Assembly: GCA_902560805.1 (NCBI GenBank)
Contig: CACENW010000006.1
Coordinates: 1 to 64,000 of the forward strand
Source of the DNA: an uncultured Pelagibacteraceae bacterium
GTDB taxonomy: Bacteria; Pseudomonadota; Alphaproteobacteria; Pelagibacterales; Pelagibacteraceae
DNA: 64,000 nt
Direction: 5' to 3'
Within the stretch, counting starts at the first letter, position 1, and each line of letters begins with the position of its first letter. The notes beneath the pieces were generated by a model, which worked only from the letters and a program-made list of their open reading frames with translations, was not told the DNA's origin and searched no databases. This document shows positions 1 through 7,906 of this stretch, in pieces. The translations under genes were made by a program, and so were the position numbers.

Positions 1-959
1 TGTGGACTGATAGAGTTACTCAATTAACTCGAGGAGAGTTAGTATTTGAACTTTTATCAAAAGGTGAAGTTGTTGGTATGAAAGAAACACTAGAAGCTGT
101 TGACAAAGGTCTAGTTGATGGTGGTGCTGCATGGACGCATTACTGGTCTAACTATCACCCAGCTGCTATGTTATTTGGATCACCTGTTGCAGGTGGAGGA
201 ATCGGATTATCAACTAAATCATGGTTAGCATGGTATTTTGATAATGGTGGAAAAGAGTTATATGACAGACTTTGGGATGAAATGGGTATGAATGTTAAAG
301 GTTTCGTGATGGCTTCATCTGGACCTGAGGCATTAGGTTGGTTTAAAGAGCCAATTACAAGCATGGATGATTTCAGAAAGTATAGATTTAGAACTCCTCC
401 AGGAATCCCAGGACAAACTTATAAAGATATTGGTATTGCATCTGTGTCTTTATCAGGTGGTGATATTTTACCAGCACTTGAAAAAGGAACTATCGATGCT
501 GCTGAATGGTGTTGTCCAAAGCCAGACTCAGTTTTTGGTTTCCAAAAAGTTCTAAAAAATTACTACCTACAAGGTTTACACCAAAACGTAGTTAATGGTG
601 ATATTTACATTAATGGCGATGTATATAATTCTCTAACTGATCATCAAAAATATGCAATGGAAGTTGCATCTGAAGCGATGATTACTAGAAATATCACAAA
701 TAGAGCTGTAGAAAATGGAAAAGCATTGATTGATCTTACTGAAAATCACGGTGTAAAATTATGGGATACGCCAGCTGATTATTTCACGGAGTATATGAAT
801 GCTGCTCAAGCAACTCTTAAAAAGAATGCTGCAGAAAATGCTTTCTTTAAAGAAGTGTATGATCATATGACAGCGCATGCGAAAATAGTTGTGCCATTTA
901 TTTCTCAGATGGAAACATCTGATGCATCTATTGGTACTGCATTTGCAAAACAACAATAA
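1..959 (+). CDS. TRAP transporter substrate-binding protein, DctP family (5' end cut by window)
   Basis: The reading frame is open from base 3 through the window edge, so the N-terminus and signal peptide are missing; the ATG at 78 is internal. The protein would be the periplasmic receptor that binds a carboxylate-type solute and delivers it to the DctQ/DctM membrane pair encoded just downstream. The visible part has family landmarks: a YRFRTPPG segment whose arginine is the usual carboxylate-binding residue, then a GGDILPALEKGTIDAAEW segment matching the 'G.i..aLekGtiDa.e' signature. This resembles the branch that includes keto-acid receptors, but the exact substrate cannot be read from the sequence. 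A terminator-like hairpin follows the stop codon, which fits higher expression of the receptor than of the permeases. Confidence 0.88.
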   Translation, partial: WTDRVTQLTRGELVFELLSKGEVVGMKETLEAVDKGLVDGGAAWTHYWSNYHPAAMLFGSPVAGGGIGLSTKSWLAWYFDNGGKELYDRLWDEMGMNVKGFVMASSGPEALGWFKEPITSMDDFRKYRFRTPPGIPGQTYKDIGIASVSLSGGDILPALEKGTIDAAEWCCPKPDSVFGFQKVLKNYYLQGLHQNVVNGDIYINGDVYNSLTDHQKYAMEVASEAMITRNITNRAVENGKALIDLTENHGVKLWDTPADYFTEYMNAAQATLKKNAAENAFFKEVYDHMTAHAKIVVPFISQMETSDASIGTAFAKQQ

Positions 960-970
960 AAATTAATTTA

Positions 971-1003
971 AAACGGGGGTAATTAAATTTATCCCCGTTT
1001 TTT
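971..1003 (+). terminator. Rho-independent terminator-like hairpin inside the TRAP operon
   Basis: Bases 971-978 (AAACGGGG) pair perfectly with 993-1000 (CCCCGTTT), leaving a 14-nt AT-rich loop, and the stem runs directly into more T residues. It begins 11 bp after the stop of the binding-protein gene and ends about 27 bp before the DctQ start. It probably acts as a partial terminator or 3' mRNA stabiliser that lowers permease expression relative to the receptor. It is the only canonical intrinsic terminator I could see in the window. Confidence 0.8.
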
Positions 1004-1030
1004 AATAATCAAAATTAATTAAATTGCTCA

Positions 1031-1687
1031 ATGGTTGATAAAAAGTCTAAAGAAAACGTTAGTGAAAATCTGGACATAACCGATGAGCTTATCGCTGAAC
1101 GTCGTACTAGCACAAAAATGCCAAAGGACATGGATCCTTGGATGGCAAAAACAATAGAATTTATTGACAGAAATATGCTTGTTACTGGCAAAATTGTTTG
1201 CTGGATAACAGTGCCTTTAATATTTGCAATGGTTTATGAAGTAATTGGAAGGCATTTCTTTAATCGACCTACACTTTGGTCATTTGACATTAGCAGAATG
1301 TTAGCTGGCGCATTATTTATGTTAGGTGCAGCGTATACTTTATCAAAAGGAATACACATAAGAGCTGATTTTTTATATCGAAACTGGAAAGTAAAAAATC
1401 AAGCCAAAGTGGATTTATTTTTATATTTATTATTTTTTTTCCCTGGTTTCTTAGTATTTTTCTGGGTTAGCTTTGATTACGCTTACACATCTATTTGTGG
1501 ACGGTCAGATCTTATGGAATGTTTGGGGGGCAAAGTCAGAATTCAAAGGGCAATGGACACTACATGGATGCCAATAATGTGGCCATTAAAAAGTTGTATG
1601 CCTATAGGAGCTTTTTTATTATTGGTTCAAGGAGTATCCGAGGTTCTTAAGAGCTACTATGCCTTTGTAAAAGGAAGATGGCCATAA
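1031..1687 (+). CDS. TRAP transporter small permease, DctQ-like
   Basis: This 218-residue protein has a polar N-terminal stretch of about 45 residues and then four hydrophobic segments (roughly 50-75, 88-110, 130-155 and 185-207), the layout of the DctQ small subunit of TRAP transporters. The first segments hold the pattern seen in the family (…VYEVIGRHFFNRPTLW…, then ILA/MLAGALFMLGAAYTL). It would pair with DctM in the inner membrane to make the sodium-driven permease. It lies between the receptor and DctM genes and overlaps DctM slightly. The N-terminal extension before the first helix is longer than in many DctQ proteins. Function is secure at family level; the substrate is unknown. Confidence 0.85.
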   Translation: MVDKKSKENVSENLDITDELIAERRTSTKMPKDMDPWMAKTIEFIDRNMLVTGKIVCWITVPLIFAMVYEVIGRHFFNRPTLWSFDISRMLAGALFMLGAAYTLSKGIHIRADFLYRNWKVKNQAKVDLFLYLLFFFPGFLVFFWVSFDYAYTSICGRSDLMECLGGKVRIQRAMDTTWMPIMWPLKSCMPIGAFLLLVQGVSEVLKSYYAFVKGRWP

Positions 1688-3018
1688 TGGAATTTTTTAC
1701 ACCTGAAATAATTGGTGCAATAATGATTGGTTGCATGTTATTTGCAATCTTTATTGGTTTTCCAATTTCGTTCACTTTAATATTTTTAGGGCTTGTATTT
1801 GGTTATTGGGGTTTTGGAAAATTAGTTTTTTACCTAATGACACTCCAATTCAATATGATAATGACCGAGAATACCCTCGCGGCAGTCCCGCTCTTTATCT
1901 TTATGGGAATTCTAATGGAACAAGCTGGTTTAATGGAAAGATTGTTTAATTCTGTCCAACTAATGCTTTCTAAAACTAGAGGTGCATTATTTTATGCAGT
2001 TATGTTTGTATCTACAATATTTGCTGCAGCAACAGGAATTGTTGGAGCTTCAGTTACAATTTTAGGAATTATGGCAGGTAAGACGATGATTAGATCTGGT
2101 TATGATACAAGATTGTCAGCCGGTTTAATTTGTGCAGGTGGAACTCTTGGAATTTTAATTCCACCTAGCATTATGTTGGTAGTTATGGGTCCTGTTTTAG
2201 AAATTCCAGTTACAGATTTATTTGCTGCAGCAATAATTCCTGGAATAATGCTTGCATGCTTGTACGCAGGTTACACTACTTTAAGATGTTTTTTAAATCC
2301 TAAACTAGGTCCAGTTTTACCAGCCAATGAAAGACCAACTAATATGAGTAAAGTTTGGTATGAATTTTTTATGGGCTTAGTTCCACCAGCAGCTTTAGTA
2401 TTTTTTGCGTTAGGAAGTATTTTGTTTGGTTTAGCAACTCCAACGGAAGGAGCTGGGATGGGAGCTTTTGGATCTATTGTTTTAGCTTTGGCCTATAAAA
2501 AAATGACTTTTAAAGGACTAAAAGAGGCTTTAATTAAAACTTTAGAAATCACAGCTTTGATTATGTTTCTTGTTGCTGCATCTAATTTTTTTGGAGCAGT
2601 TTTTTCTAAGTTAGGCACTCCATCACTTTTAACTGATTACTTACTCAATTTAGAAATTAATAAATATTGGATTTTAGCAATAATGATGGCAGTTATCTTC
2701 TTATTAGGATGGCCATTAGAGTGGGTACCTATAGTATTAATTGTATTGCCAATTCTTTTACCTTTAGTGCAGGAACTAGGGTTTAATTTAACTTGGTTTG
2801 CAATTTTAGTCGCAGTCAATTTGCAGACAGCATGGCTATCTCCACCTGTTGCATTATCTGCTTATTTTTTAAAAGGGGTAGTTCCTGATTGGGATTTGAA
2901 AGATATATATTTAGGAATGATGCAATTTATGGTTATCCAATTAATTGGATTAATATTAATCATAATATTTCCTCAAATTGCACTGTGGTTACCCGAAGTA
3001 ATGTATCCATCTCCCTAA
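1687..3018 (+). CDS. TRAP transporter large permease, DctM-like
   Basis: This is an inner-membrane protein of about 443 residues, hydrophobic throughout, with about 12 predicted helices, the size and profile of the DctM subunit that forms the transport path of TRAP systems. Recognisable features are the VPLFIFMGILMEQAG segment, the small-residue stretch around ATGIVGASVTILG and the LGILIPPSIMLVVMG motif. Two starts are possible, 1678 and 1687. I prefer 1687: the AAGGAAG at 1671-1677 then sits 9 nt upstream, whereas it would touch an ATG at 1678; the stop of the small-permease gene and the ATG at 1687 share one base (TAATG), a common translational-coupling arrangement. It ends one base from the convergent EamA gene, so no terminator fits there. 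Confidence 0.87.
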   Translation: MEFFTPEIIGAIMIGCMLFAIFIGFPISFTLIFLGLVFGYWGFGKLVFYLMTLQFNMIMTENTLAAVPLFIFMGILMEQAGLMERLFNSVQLMLSKTRGALFYAVMFVSTIFAAATGIVGASVTILGIMAGKTMIRSGYDTRLSAGLICAGGTLGILIPPSIMLVVMGPVLEIPVTDLFAAAIIPGIMLACLYAGYTTLRCFLNPKLGPVLPANERPTNMSKVWYEFFMGLVPPAALVFFALGSILFGLATPTEGAGMGAFGSIVLALAYKKMTFKGLKEALIKTLEITALIMFLVAASNFFGAVFSKLGTPSLLTDYLLNLEINKYWILAIMMAVIFLLGWPLEWVPIVLIVLPILLPLVQELGFNLTWFAILVAVNLQTAWLSPPVALSAYFLKGVVPDWDLKDIYLGMMQFMVIQLIGLILIIIFPQIALWLPEVMYPSP

Positions 3019-3019
3019 T

Positions 3020-3916
3020 TTAAGATTTTTTATTAACATAAGGAATTATTGTTCCTATTAAAATTATTCCCAAAGATAAAAATATTTTAAAGTTAATTTC
3101 AGCATCTATCACTATCCAGGCAGAAGTTGCTCCAATTGGACCAGTAAGTGGATACATTAAACTTATACGTCCCAAAGGAAGTCTTCTTAAAGCATAATTA
3201 TAAAATAAATATGCTGCAAAAGTTATAAAAGATAAAGTTAGAGCAGCCATTACTGATGGGGTAAGTTCTAAATGATAAGTGTATTCAAAACTAGAATTTG
3301 GCCAAATAATAAAAAGAATTAAAAAAGAAAGTACAAAACCAGTAAAATATTGAAAAGTATTTACAGATAACTGATTTACTTTTGTTTGCATGAATTTTCT
3401 TCCAATTACCTCGTTAGTTGATGCGCAAAGCATTCCTAGAAAAATAATTAAGTCACCTAGATAATTACCAACACCTAATTTAAATTGGCTTGTAAGCAAT
3501 AAATATGTTCCTATTAAAGTGACAAATACACCTATAATTACTTTTATTTCTATTTTTTCTTTTAAAAAAATTTTTGCCACGAACGGTTGAATAAGTGGAA
3601 GTGTACTAATAATTGCTACACCATTAACAGGACTAGTTAATAGTAAGCCTACGTGAAATGAAAGTGTTACCAGAAATGGATTTAACAATCCCATTAAAAA
3701 AGGTTTTAATCCAACTACTTTTATCGAAAGATCTACCCTCATTAAAATGCAGAAAAAAAGCATCAATAAAAAAGCAATTAAAAATCGTACAGCCAGTAAA
3801 TCAATTATGAAAAATTCTTTTAATGCTAAAGTCACAAATGGTGGACCAGAACCAAATCCAATAACTGCCATCAACATTGCAAAATAACCAATGTTATTCG
3901 TGATAAATTTTTTCAT
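3020..3916 (-). CDS. DMT superfamily permease, EamA family
   Basis: The 298-residue protein has about ten hydrophobic segments arranged as two similar halves, as in EamA/RhaT drug-metabolite transporters. A family hallmark is visible in each half: the N-terminal GFGSGPPFVTLALKEF segment and the C-terminal LRRLPLGRISLMYPLTGPIGA segment, which resembles the usual 'a....a....l.Pv.a.l' helix. Such proteins export or import small metabolites or amino acids; nothing in the sequence fixes the substrate. It stands alone on the minus strand, tail to tail with the TRAP permease and head to head with the NCS1 permease, so it has its own promoter in the 66-bp divergent region that holds an inverted repeat. 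Confidence 0.82.
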   Translation of the reverse strand: MKKFITNNIGYFAMLMAVIGFGSGPPFVTLALKEFFIIDLLAVRFLIAFLLMLFFCILMRVDLSIKVVGLKPFLMGLLNPFLVTLSFHVGLLLTSPVNGVAIISTLPLIQPFVAKIFLKEKIEIKVIIGVFVTLIGTYLLLTSQFKLGVGNYLGDLIIFLGMLCASTNEVIGRKFMQTKVNQLSVNTFQYFTGFVLSFLILFIIWPNSSFEYTYHLELTPSVMAALTLSFITFAAYLFYNYALRRLPLGRISLMYPLTGPIGATSAWIVIDAEINFKIFLSLGIILIGTIIPYVNKKS

Positions 3917-3928
3917 AAGTATTTAAAT

Positions 3929-3964
3929 TTAAGTATCTAAAAAAAGATATTGTATCATACTTAA
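3929..3964. repeat. Inverted repeat in the EamA/NCS1 divergent promoter region
   Basis: TTAAGTAT (3929-3936) and ATACTTAA (3957-3964) are perfect reverse complements separated by 20 bp; a nested pair TATCT / AGATA (3934-3938, 3945-3949) lies within. It occupies the centre of the 66-bp gap between two divergent transporter genes, so an operator for a shared regulator is a reasonable reading. In DNA this AT-rich such repeats also arise by chance. Confidence 0.35.
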
Positions 3965-3982
3965 TTAGTTTATTATTTAATT

Positions 3983-5440
3983 ATGAGTCGTAAAAAAGTT
4001 AAATACTCACTATCAAATTGGGATCTTGTGAGTGTGAATCCTAATTATAAAGTTTGGAATTGGAAAGATTTGTTTAGTTTCTGGGCAGTAAATATTCAGA
4101 GTGTTATAGCTTTTTCATTAATAGCTTCTTTGTACATTGTTTATAATTTAAACACTTTTGTTGTCTTTTTTGGAACTCTAATTGGTTCGTTATTAGTGTA
4201 CTTTCTTGCAAATTTGATTGGAAAACCTTCTCAAAAATACGGTCTACCATTTGCTGTTCTTTTAAGAACTTCTTTAGGGTTCAAAGGTGCTCAGTATTTT
4301 GGATTTTTGAGATGTTTGGTTGGTATATTTATGTTTGGAGTTCAAACGTATTTTTTGTCAAAAGCATTTACTTATTTAATTCGAATTTCTTTATTTACTT
4401 TTGACAGTTCAATTCTTGAAAATAATATTTTTTTAATTTTTATACTAGGTTTAAATGTTATTGATTGGACCTCAATAATTATTGCTATTTTATTTCAAAG
4501 CTTTTTATTTAGCATTGGTATAAATTTTAATAAAAAAATAATTAATTACTCAGCAATTATAGTTTACTCAGGAATATTATTCTTTTTTTTTGTTGTATTA
4601 CTTAATGATGTCAAAAGTACCTCAAAAGCATTTGTTGAAACATTTAATTATAAGAATTTAATTGATAAAAATAATATTTGGCCTGTAATCACTATTGCTG
4701 GAACTGTGTTTGCTTATTTTTCAATTATATTGGTTAATTTTGGTGATTTTACTCGGTATGTTAAAAACGAAAAAGAACTTAAAAAAGGGAATTTATCTTT
4801 AATTTTAAATTTAATTGTTTTTTCTTTTTTTTCAGTTTTTATTGTAATTGGATCTGATGTTTTTCTTAATTTAAAGTTTTTAGATCTAAATTCTATTTTA
4901 ACAAGTCCAAATGATATTATTGGAAAATTTGATAACTTAACTATTACAATAATTGCTTTGCTTTTTATTATTGTTGCTTCTTTATCTACTAATTTGGTTT
5001 CAAATTTTATACCTTCTCAATATTCATTAATAAATTTTATTCCTAATAATTTAAATTTGAAATCATCTAGTTTAATTATTGGATTTTTAGGATTTGTGGT
5101 GTCAATATTTTGGCTTACTTTAATAAGTCAGATTGGTATTTTGTCTTTTATTGATACCTTTGCTGCATTTTTTGGACCTTTATTTGGAGTTATGATTGCA
5201 GATTATTATTTAATTAAAAACAAAGAACTTAGCAATTATGATATTTATTCTATAGACGGAGAAGGTTTGTATTTTTATTCTGGAGGCTGGCATTTAAAAG
5301 GTGTTTATTCCTTATTCATAGGTTTTATTTTTTCAGCATCAACAATTTGGAATGCAAATTTAATGTTTTTGCAGTCTTATGGATGGTTAATTGGTGCAAT
5401 TGTAGCCTGGATAACGTATTACTTGTTAGCAAAAAAATAA
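3983..5440 (+). CDS. NCS1 family nucleobase/related-solute cation symporter
   Basis: This 485-residue, about 12-helix protein matches the NCS1 family (uracil, cytosine, allantoin, hydantoin and thiamine permeases). The N-terminus has the family layout 'N-x-D-L … W-x-W-x-x-L-F-S-F-W' (residues about 11-35), followed by a helix beginning with NIQSVIAFS. Near residue 250 the NFGDFTRYVKN segment matches the conserved 'D.sRY.k' motif of helix 6-7, and helix 10 has the family NLVSNFIPSQYSLINFIP pattern. It would take up a nucleobase-like or nitrogen-rich ring compound with sodium or protons. The alcohol dehydrogenase gene starts 1 bp after its stop, so the two are probably cotranscribed, but I cannot link their substrates. 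Confidence 0.85.
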   Translation: MSRKKVKYSLSNWDLVSVNPNYKVWNWKDLFSFWAVNIQSVIAFSLIASLYIVYNLNTFVVFFGTLIGSLLVYFLANLIGKPSQKYGLPFAVLLRTSLGFKGAQYFGFLRCLVGIFMFGVQTYFLSKAFTYLIRISLFTFDSSILENNIFLIFILGLNVIDWTSIIIAILFQSFLFSIGINFNKKIINYSAIIVYSGILFFFFVVLLNDVKSTSKAFVETFNYKNLIDKNNIWPVITIAGTVFAYFSIILVNFGDFTRYVKNEKELKKGNLSLILNLIVFSFFSVFIVIGSDVFLNLKFLDLNSILTSPNDIIGKFDNLTITIIALLFIIVASLSTNLVSNFIPSQYSLINFIPNNLNLKSSSLIIGFLGFVVSIFWLTLISQIGILSFIDTFAAFFGPLFGVMIADYYLIKNKELSNYDIYSIDGEGLYFYSGGWHLKGVYSLFIGFIFSASTIWNANLMFLQSYGWLIGAIVAWITYYLLAKK

Positions 5441-5441
5441 A

Positions 5442-6446
5442 ATGAAAGCTTTAGTATATACTGGAACACAAGAATTAGTTTATAGAGAAGAACCAAATCC
5501 AATTGAAGTTTCAGGAGAAAGTATTTTAAAAATTCATGCTTCTGGAATATGTGGTTCAGATATGCACGCGTATCACGGACATGATGAGAGAAGAATTCCA
5601 CCATTAATATTGGGTCATGAAGTTAGCGGTGAAGTACAAAATGGAAAATTTAAGGGTAAAAACGTTGTTTTAAATCCTCTTATAACTTGCGGAAAATGTG
5701 AATACTGCACAAGTGGAAGAGAGCATCTTTGTCCACATAGAATTATATTAGGAATGAACAAGCCAATTGAAAGACAAGGTGTTTTTGCTGAGTTTGTCTC
5801 AACTCCAGATAAAAATATTTATGAAATTCCAGATGGATTAGATAAAAATGAAGCGCCAGTAGCAGAGCCAACGGCAGTTTCTCTACATGCAGTATTAATT
5901 GGTGAGCAATCTTTAAAAAAACCTTTATCTGAGTGTAAAATTTTGATCCAAGGTGGTGGTGCAATTGGATTATTATGTGGTTTAATTTTATCTAAAATTA
6001 AAAATAGTAAAAATATTATTCTCTCTGATCCTAATAAATTGAGATTGAATGAGTGCTCAAAATATTTAGATGCAAAATATTTAGCACCAGATCATAACGA
6101 AATAGAAAGTAATAAATTTGATATTGTATTTGATACTGTAGGTTTGGAAATTTCAAGACAACAGGCTATTGAAGTAATTAAACCGGGTGGATCAATTATC
6201 CACATAGGCTTAACTCAGCCAGCTGGAACCTTTAATTTTAGAAAAATGACACTTCAAGAGGTGACTGTTATAGGAACTTATTGTTATACAAATAAGGATT
6301 TTGAGCAAACTTTAGCAATATTAGCCAATAAAGAGATAGGCTCTCTAGATTGGATTGAATTTAGAGATTTAAAAAATGGTGGAGATGCCTTTAAACAAAT
6401 TCATGATGGCACATGTGTTGCACCTAAAATTATACTGATACCTTAG
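5442..6446 (+). CDS. Zinc-dependent MDR-family alcohol/polyol dehydrogenase
   Basis: This is a cytosolic NAD(P)-dependent dehydrogenase of the medium-chain family, 334 residues. Cys37, His59 and Glu60 (in CGSD and GHEVSGEV) are the catalytic zinc site, and Cys83, 86, 89 and 97 form the structural zinc lobe. A Rossmann glycine motif (GGGAIGLL) lies near residue 170. The overall pattern is closest to the sorbitol/L-iditol, galactitol-phosphate and threonine dehydrogenase branch. The substrate cannot be decided from sequence. It directly follows the NCS1 permease gene and its 3' end overlaps a small minus-strand gene by 17 bp. All zinc ligands are present, so it should be active. Confidence 0.85.
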   Translation: MKALVYTGTQELVYREEPNPIEVSGESILKIHASGICGSDMHAYHGHDERRIPPLILGHEVSGEVQNGKFKGKNVVLNPLITCGKCEYCTSGREHLCPHRIILGMNKPIERQGVFAEFVSTPDKNIYEIPDGLDKNEAPVAEPTAVSLHAVLIGEQSLKKPLSECKILIQGGGAIGLLCGLILSKIKNSKNIILSDPNKLRLNECSKYLDAKYLAPDHNEIESNKFDIVFDTVGLEISRQQAIEVIKPGGSIIHIGLTQPAGTFNFRKMTLQEVTVIGTYCYTNKDFEQTLAILANKEIGSLDWIEFRDLKNGGDAFKQIHDGTCVAPKIILIP

Positions 6447-6564
6447 AATTAGAATTTAATTTTATAGCTGTAGAACTACCCATTTTGAGGTCATTAGACA
6501 TAACTGGTGCAGATATCATTATTGACCAATAAATTAGAAGTAAAAAAATTGATATTGTTTTCAT
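6430..6564 (-). CDS. Putative 44-residue secreted or membrane-anchored peptide
   Basis: A complete small open frame with an ATG encodes 44 residues. The first part (MKTISIFLLLIYWSIMISAP) is a textbook signal sequence or single membrane helix, one lysine then about 17 hydrophobic residues, followed by a polar serine/asparagine-rich tail. I do not recognise a family. It fills most of an otherwise empty 193-bp gap and overlaps the end of the dehydrogenase gene, in the tail-to-tail style seen elsewhere here. No clear ribosome binding site is visible. It could be a chance frame; the signal-peptide character is the main argument for it. Confidence 0.4.
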   Translation of the reverse strand: MKTISIFLLLIYWSIMISAPVMSNDLKMGSSTAIKLNSNSKVSV

Positions 6565-6593
6565 ATCAATTATTTAAAAATTAATTCTGATTT

Positions 6594-6621
6594 TTGCATG
6601 TTTAAATCTTGTCTAAATAAT
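6594..6621 (+). promoter_or_regulatory. Candidate sigma-70 promoter for the DUF3047 gene
   Basis: TTGCAT (6594-6599) and AATAAT (6616-6621) are separated by 16 bp and resemble -35 and -10 elements (five of six -10 bases match). The start codon lies 18 bp further on. Similar AT-rich matches arise by chance. Confidence 0.35.
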
Positions 6622-6639
6622 GTATTAAGAACCTAAATT

Positions 6640-7290
6640 ATGAAAATATTTTTTAAATTCATTTTAATTTTTTTGATTTCAATAGGCTCAGCATTTTCAA
6701 AAGAAGTTTTAGTATTCAAGTTTACAGAAGAAGAACTTTCAGAATTAACTGTAAGAAAAGTAAGAGGAGCAAAGAATAAGACTATTTATACTGTTGGTAA
6801 AAATGAAAATGGAAATTTCCTAAAAGCAGTTGCTGATAATGCAGCTTCAGGTCTTGGAAAAGAAGTCAAAATCGATCTAAACAAAACACCTTTTATTAAT
6901 ATTACATGGAAAATTGAGCAAGATTTGTCAGGAATTAAGGAAGATACCAAAAAAGGTCATGATTTTGCCGCTAGAGTTTTTGCTGTTAAAAAAACAGGAG
7001 CAACTCCTTTATCCAACAGAGCCGTAAATTATGTCTTTTCAAGCAACAATGATGTTGGACAAAGTTGGCCAAGTCCTTACACAAAAAAATCTATAGATAA
7101 TGTTATGGCTACAACTAAAACTAATTTAAATGAATGGGTAACAGTTAAATCGAATGTAAAAGAAGATTTTAAGAAATTCCACGATTTAGATTTAGATGAA
7201 TTAGATGGCTTAGCAGTTATGGCGGATACAGATAACTCTAAAATGAAATCTATAGCCTATTTTCAGAACATTTATTTTTCAGCAAATTAA
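6640..7290 (+). CDS. Secreted DUF3047 family protein
   Basis: The 216-residue protein begins with a signal peptide (MKIFFKFILIFLISIGSAFS, cleavage expected after the FSK region near residue 20). The mature part matches my recollection of the DUF3047 family: an early strand with KVRGAKNKTIYTV, 'INITWKIEQDLSG', a DFAARVFAV segment and a late 'LDGLAVMADTDNS … AYFQNIYF' end, suggesting a beta-sandwich, possibly carbohydrate-binding-like, fold. The family has no established function. It should be periplasmic or envelope-associated. It stands alone with its own promoter region and its stop codon abuts the stop of a small minus-strand gene with no base between them. Confidence 0.75.
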   Translation: MKIFFKFILIFLISIGSAFSKEVLVFKFTEEELSELTVRKVRGAKNKTIYTVGKNENGNFLKAVADNAASGLGKEVKIDLNKTPFINITWKIEQDLSGIKEDTKKGHDFAARVFAVKKTGATPLSNRAVNYVFSSNNDVGQSWPSPYTKKSIDNVMATTKTNLNEWVTVKSNVKEDFKKFHDLDLDELDGLAVMADTDNSKMKSIAYFQNIYFSAN

Positions 7291-7431
7291 TTAAAGTTTA
7301 GTATATTTTTTTAGCCCAATACTCAGGAATGACAGTATGATTGCTACAATTACGTCCTCTGTTGGTGTAGCATTAGGAACACCAAAGTTCCATAAAATTA
7401 CTCCAATCAACCAAATTATATAAAGTTTCAT
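7291..7431 (-). CDS. Small single-domain membrane protein, 46 residues
   Basis: A complete frame encodes 46 residues: a short hydrophobic N-terminal helix (LYIIWLIGVILW), a hydrophilic turn (NFGVPNATPTED), a second hydrophobic helix (VIVAIILSFLSIGL) and a basic tail. The organised helix-turn-helix pattern and a perfect TATAAT on the minus strand (7439-7444) just upstream argue that it is a real gene. The -10 box would put transcription start at or within a base or two of the ATG, so the mRNA may be leaderless. I recognise no function. It is tail to tail with the DUF3047 gene without a spacer. Confidence 0.65.
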   Translation of the reverse strand: MKLYIIWLIGVILWNFGVPNATPTEDVIVAIILSFLSIGLKKYTKL

Positions 7432-7489
7432 AGTAGTTATTATATCTTAGTTTGTATAAAAATTTCTCATTATTTGATATTAATGAACA

Positions 7490-7906
7490 ATGCATAAAAC
7501 TTTTAGCCATAATGTTAAAATTTACTATGAGGATACTGACTCAGGAGGAGTAGTTTATTATGCAAATTATTTAAAATACTTTGAAAGAGCAAGAACTGAA
7601 GCTCTATTAACTATTGGTTTAAGTAATTTAAAAATTAAAGATGATTTTAATTCTTTAATAATCGTAAAATCATGTAATATTGAATATAAAAAATCAGCAT
7701 ACTTAGAAGATAATTTAACAATAAAATCTTTTATTTCTTCTTTATCAAAAACCTCTTTTGTAATGGATCAATCAATTTACAGAGATGATTTATTAATTGT
7801 GGACGCAAAAATACATTTGGTATTTGTAAATATCAATGGAAAGCCTTCAAAAATTCCTGAGATTGTCTTAAATAGTTTTGAGCCTTATATTTTAAAATCT
7901 ATATAG
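7490..7906 (+). CDS. ybgC: YbgC/FadM-type acyl-CoA thioesterase (hotdog fold)
   Basis: The 138-residue protein is a single hotdog-fold domain. The signature YEDTDSGGVVYYANYLKYFERAR begins near residue 13; Asp17 is the expected catalytic residue, by analogy with Asp18 of E. coli YbgC. Such enzymes hydrolyse acyl-CoA or acyl-ACP thioesters and in many Gram-negative bacteria ybgC opens the tol-pal operon. Here no tol or pal genes are adjacent, so a link to the envelope Tol system is not supported by context. The last 8 bp overlap the convergent uracil-DNA glycosylase gene. Confidence 0.85.
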   Translation: MHKTFSHNVKIYYEDTDSGGVVYYANYLKYFERARTEALLTIGLSNLKIKDDFNSLIIVKSCNIEYKKSAYLEDNLTIKSFISSLSKTSFVMDQSIYRDDLLIVDAKIHLVFVNINGKPSKIPEIVLNSFEPYILKSI

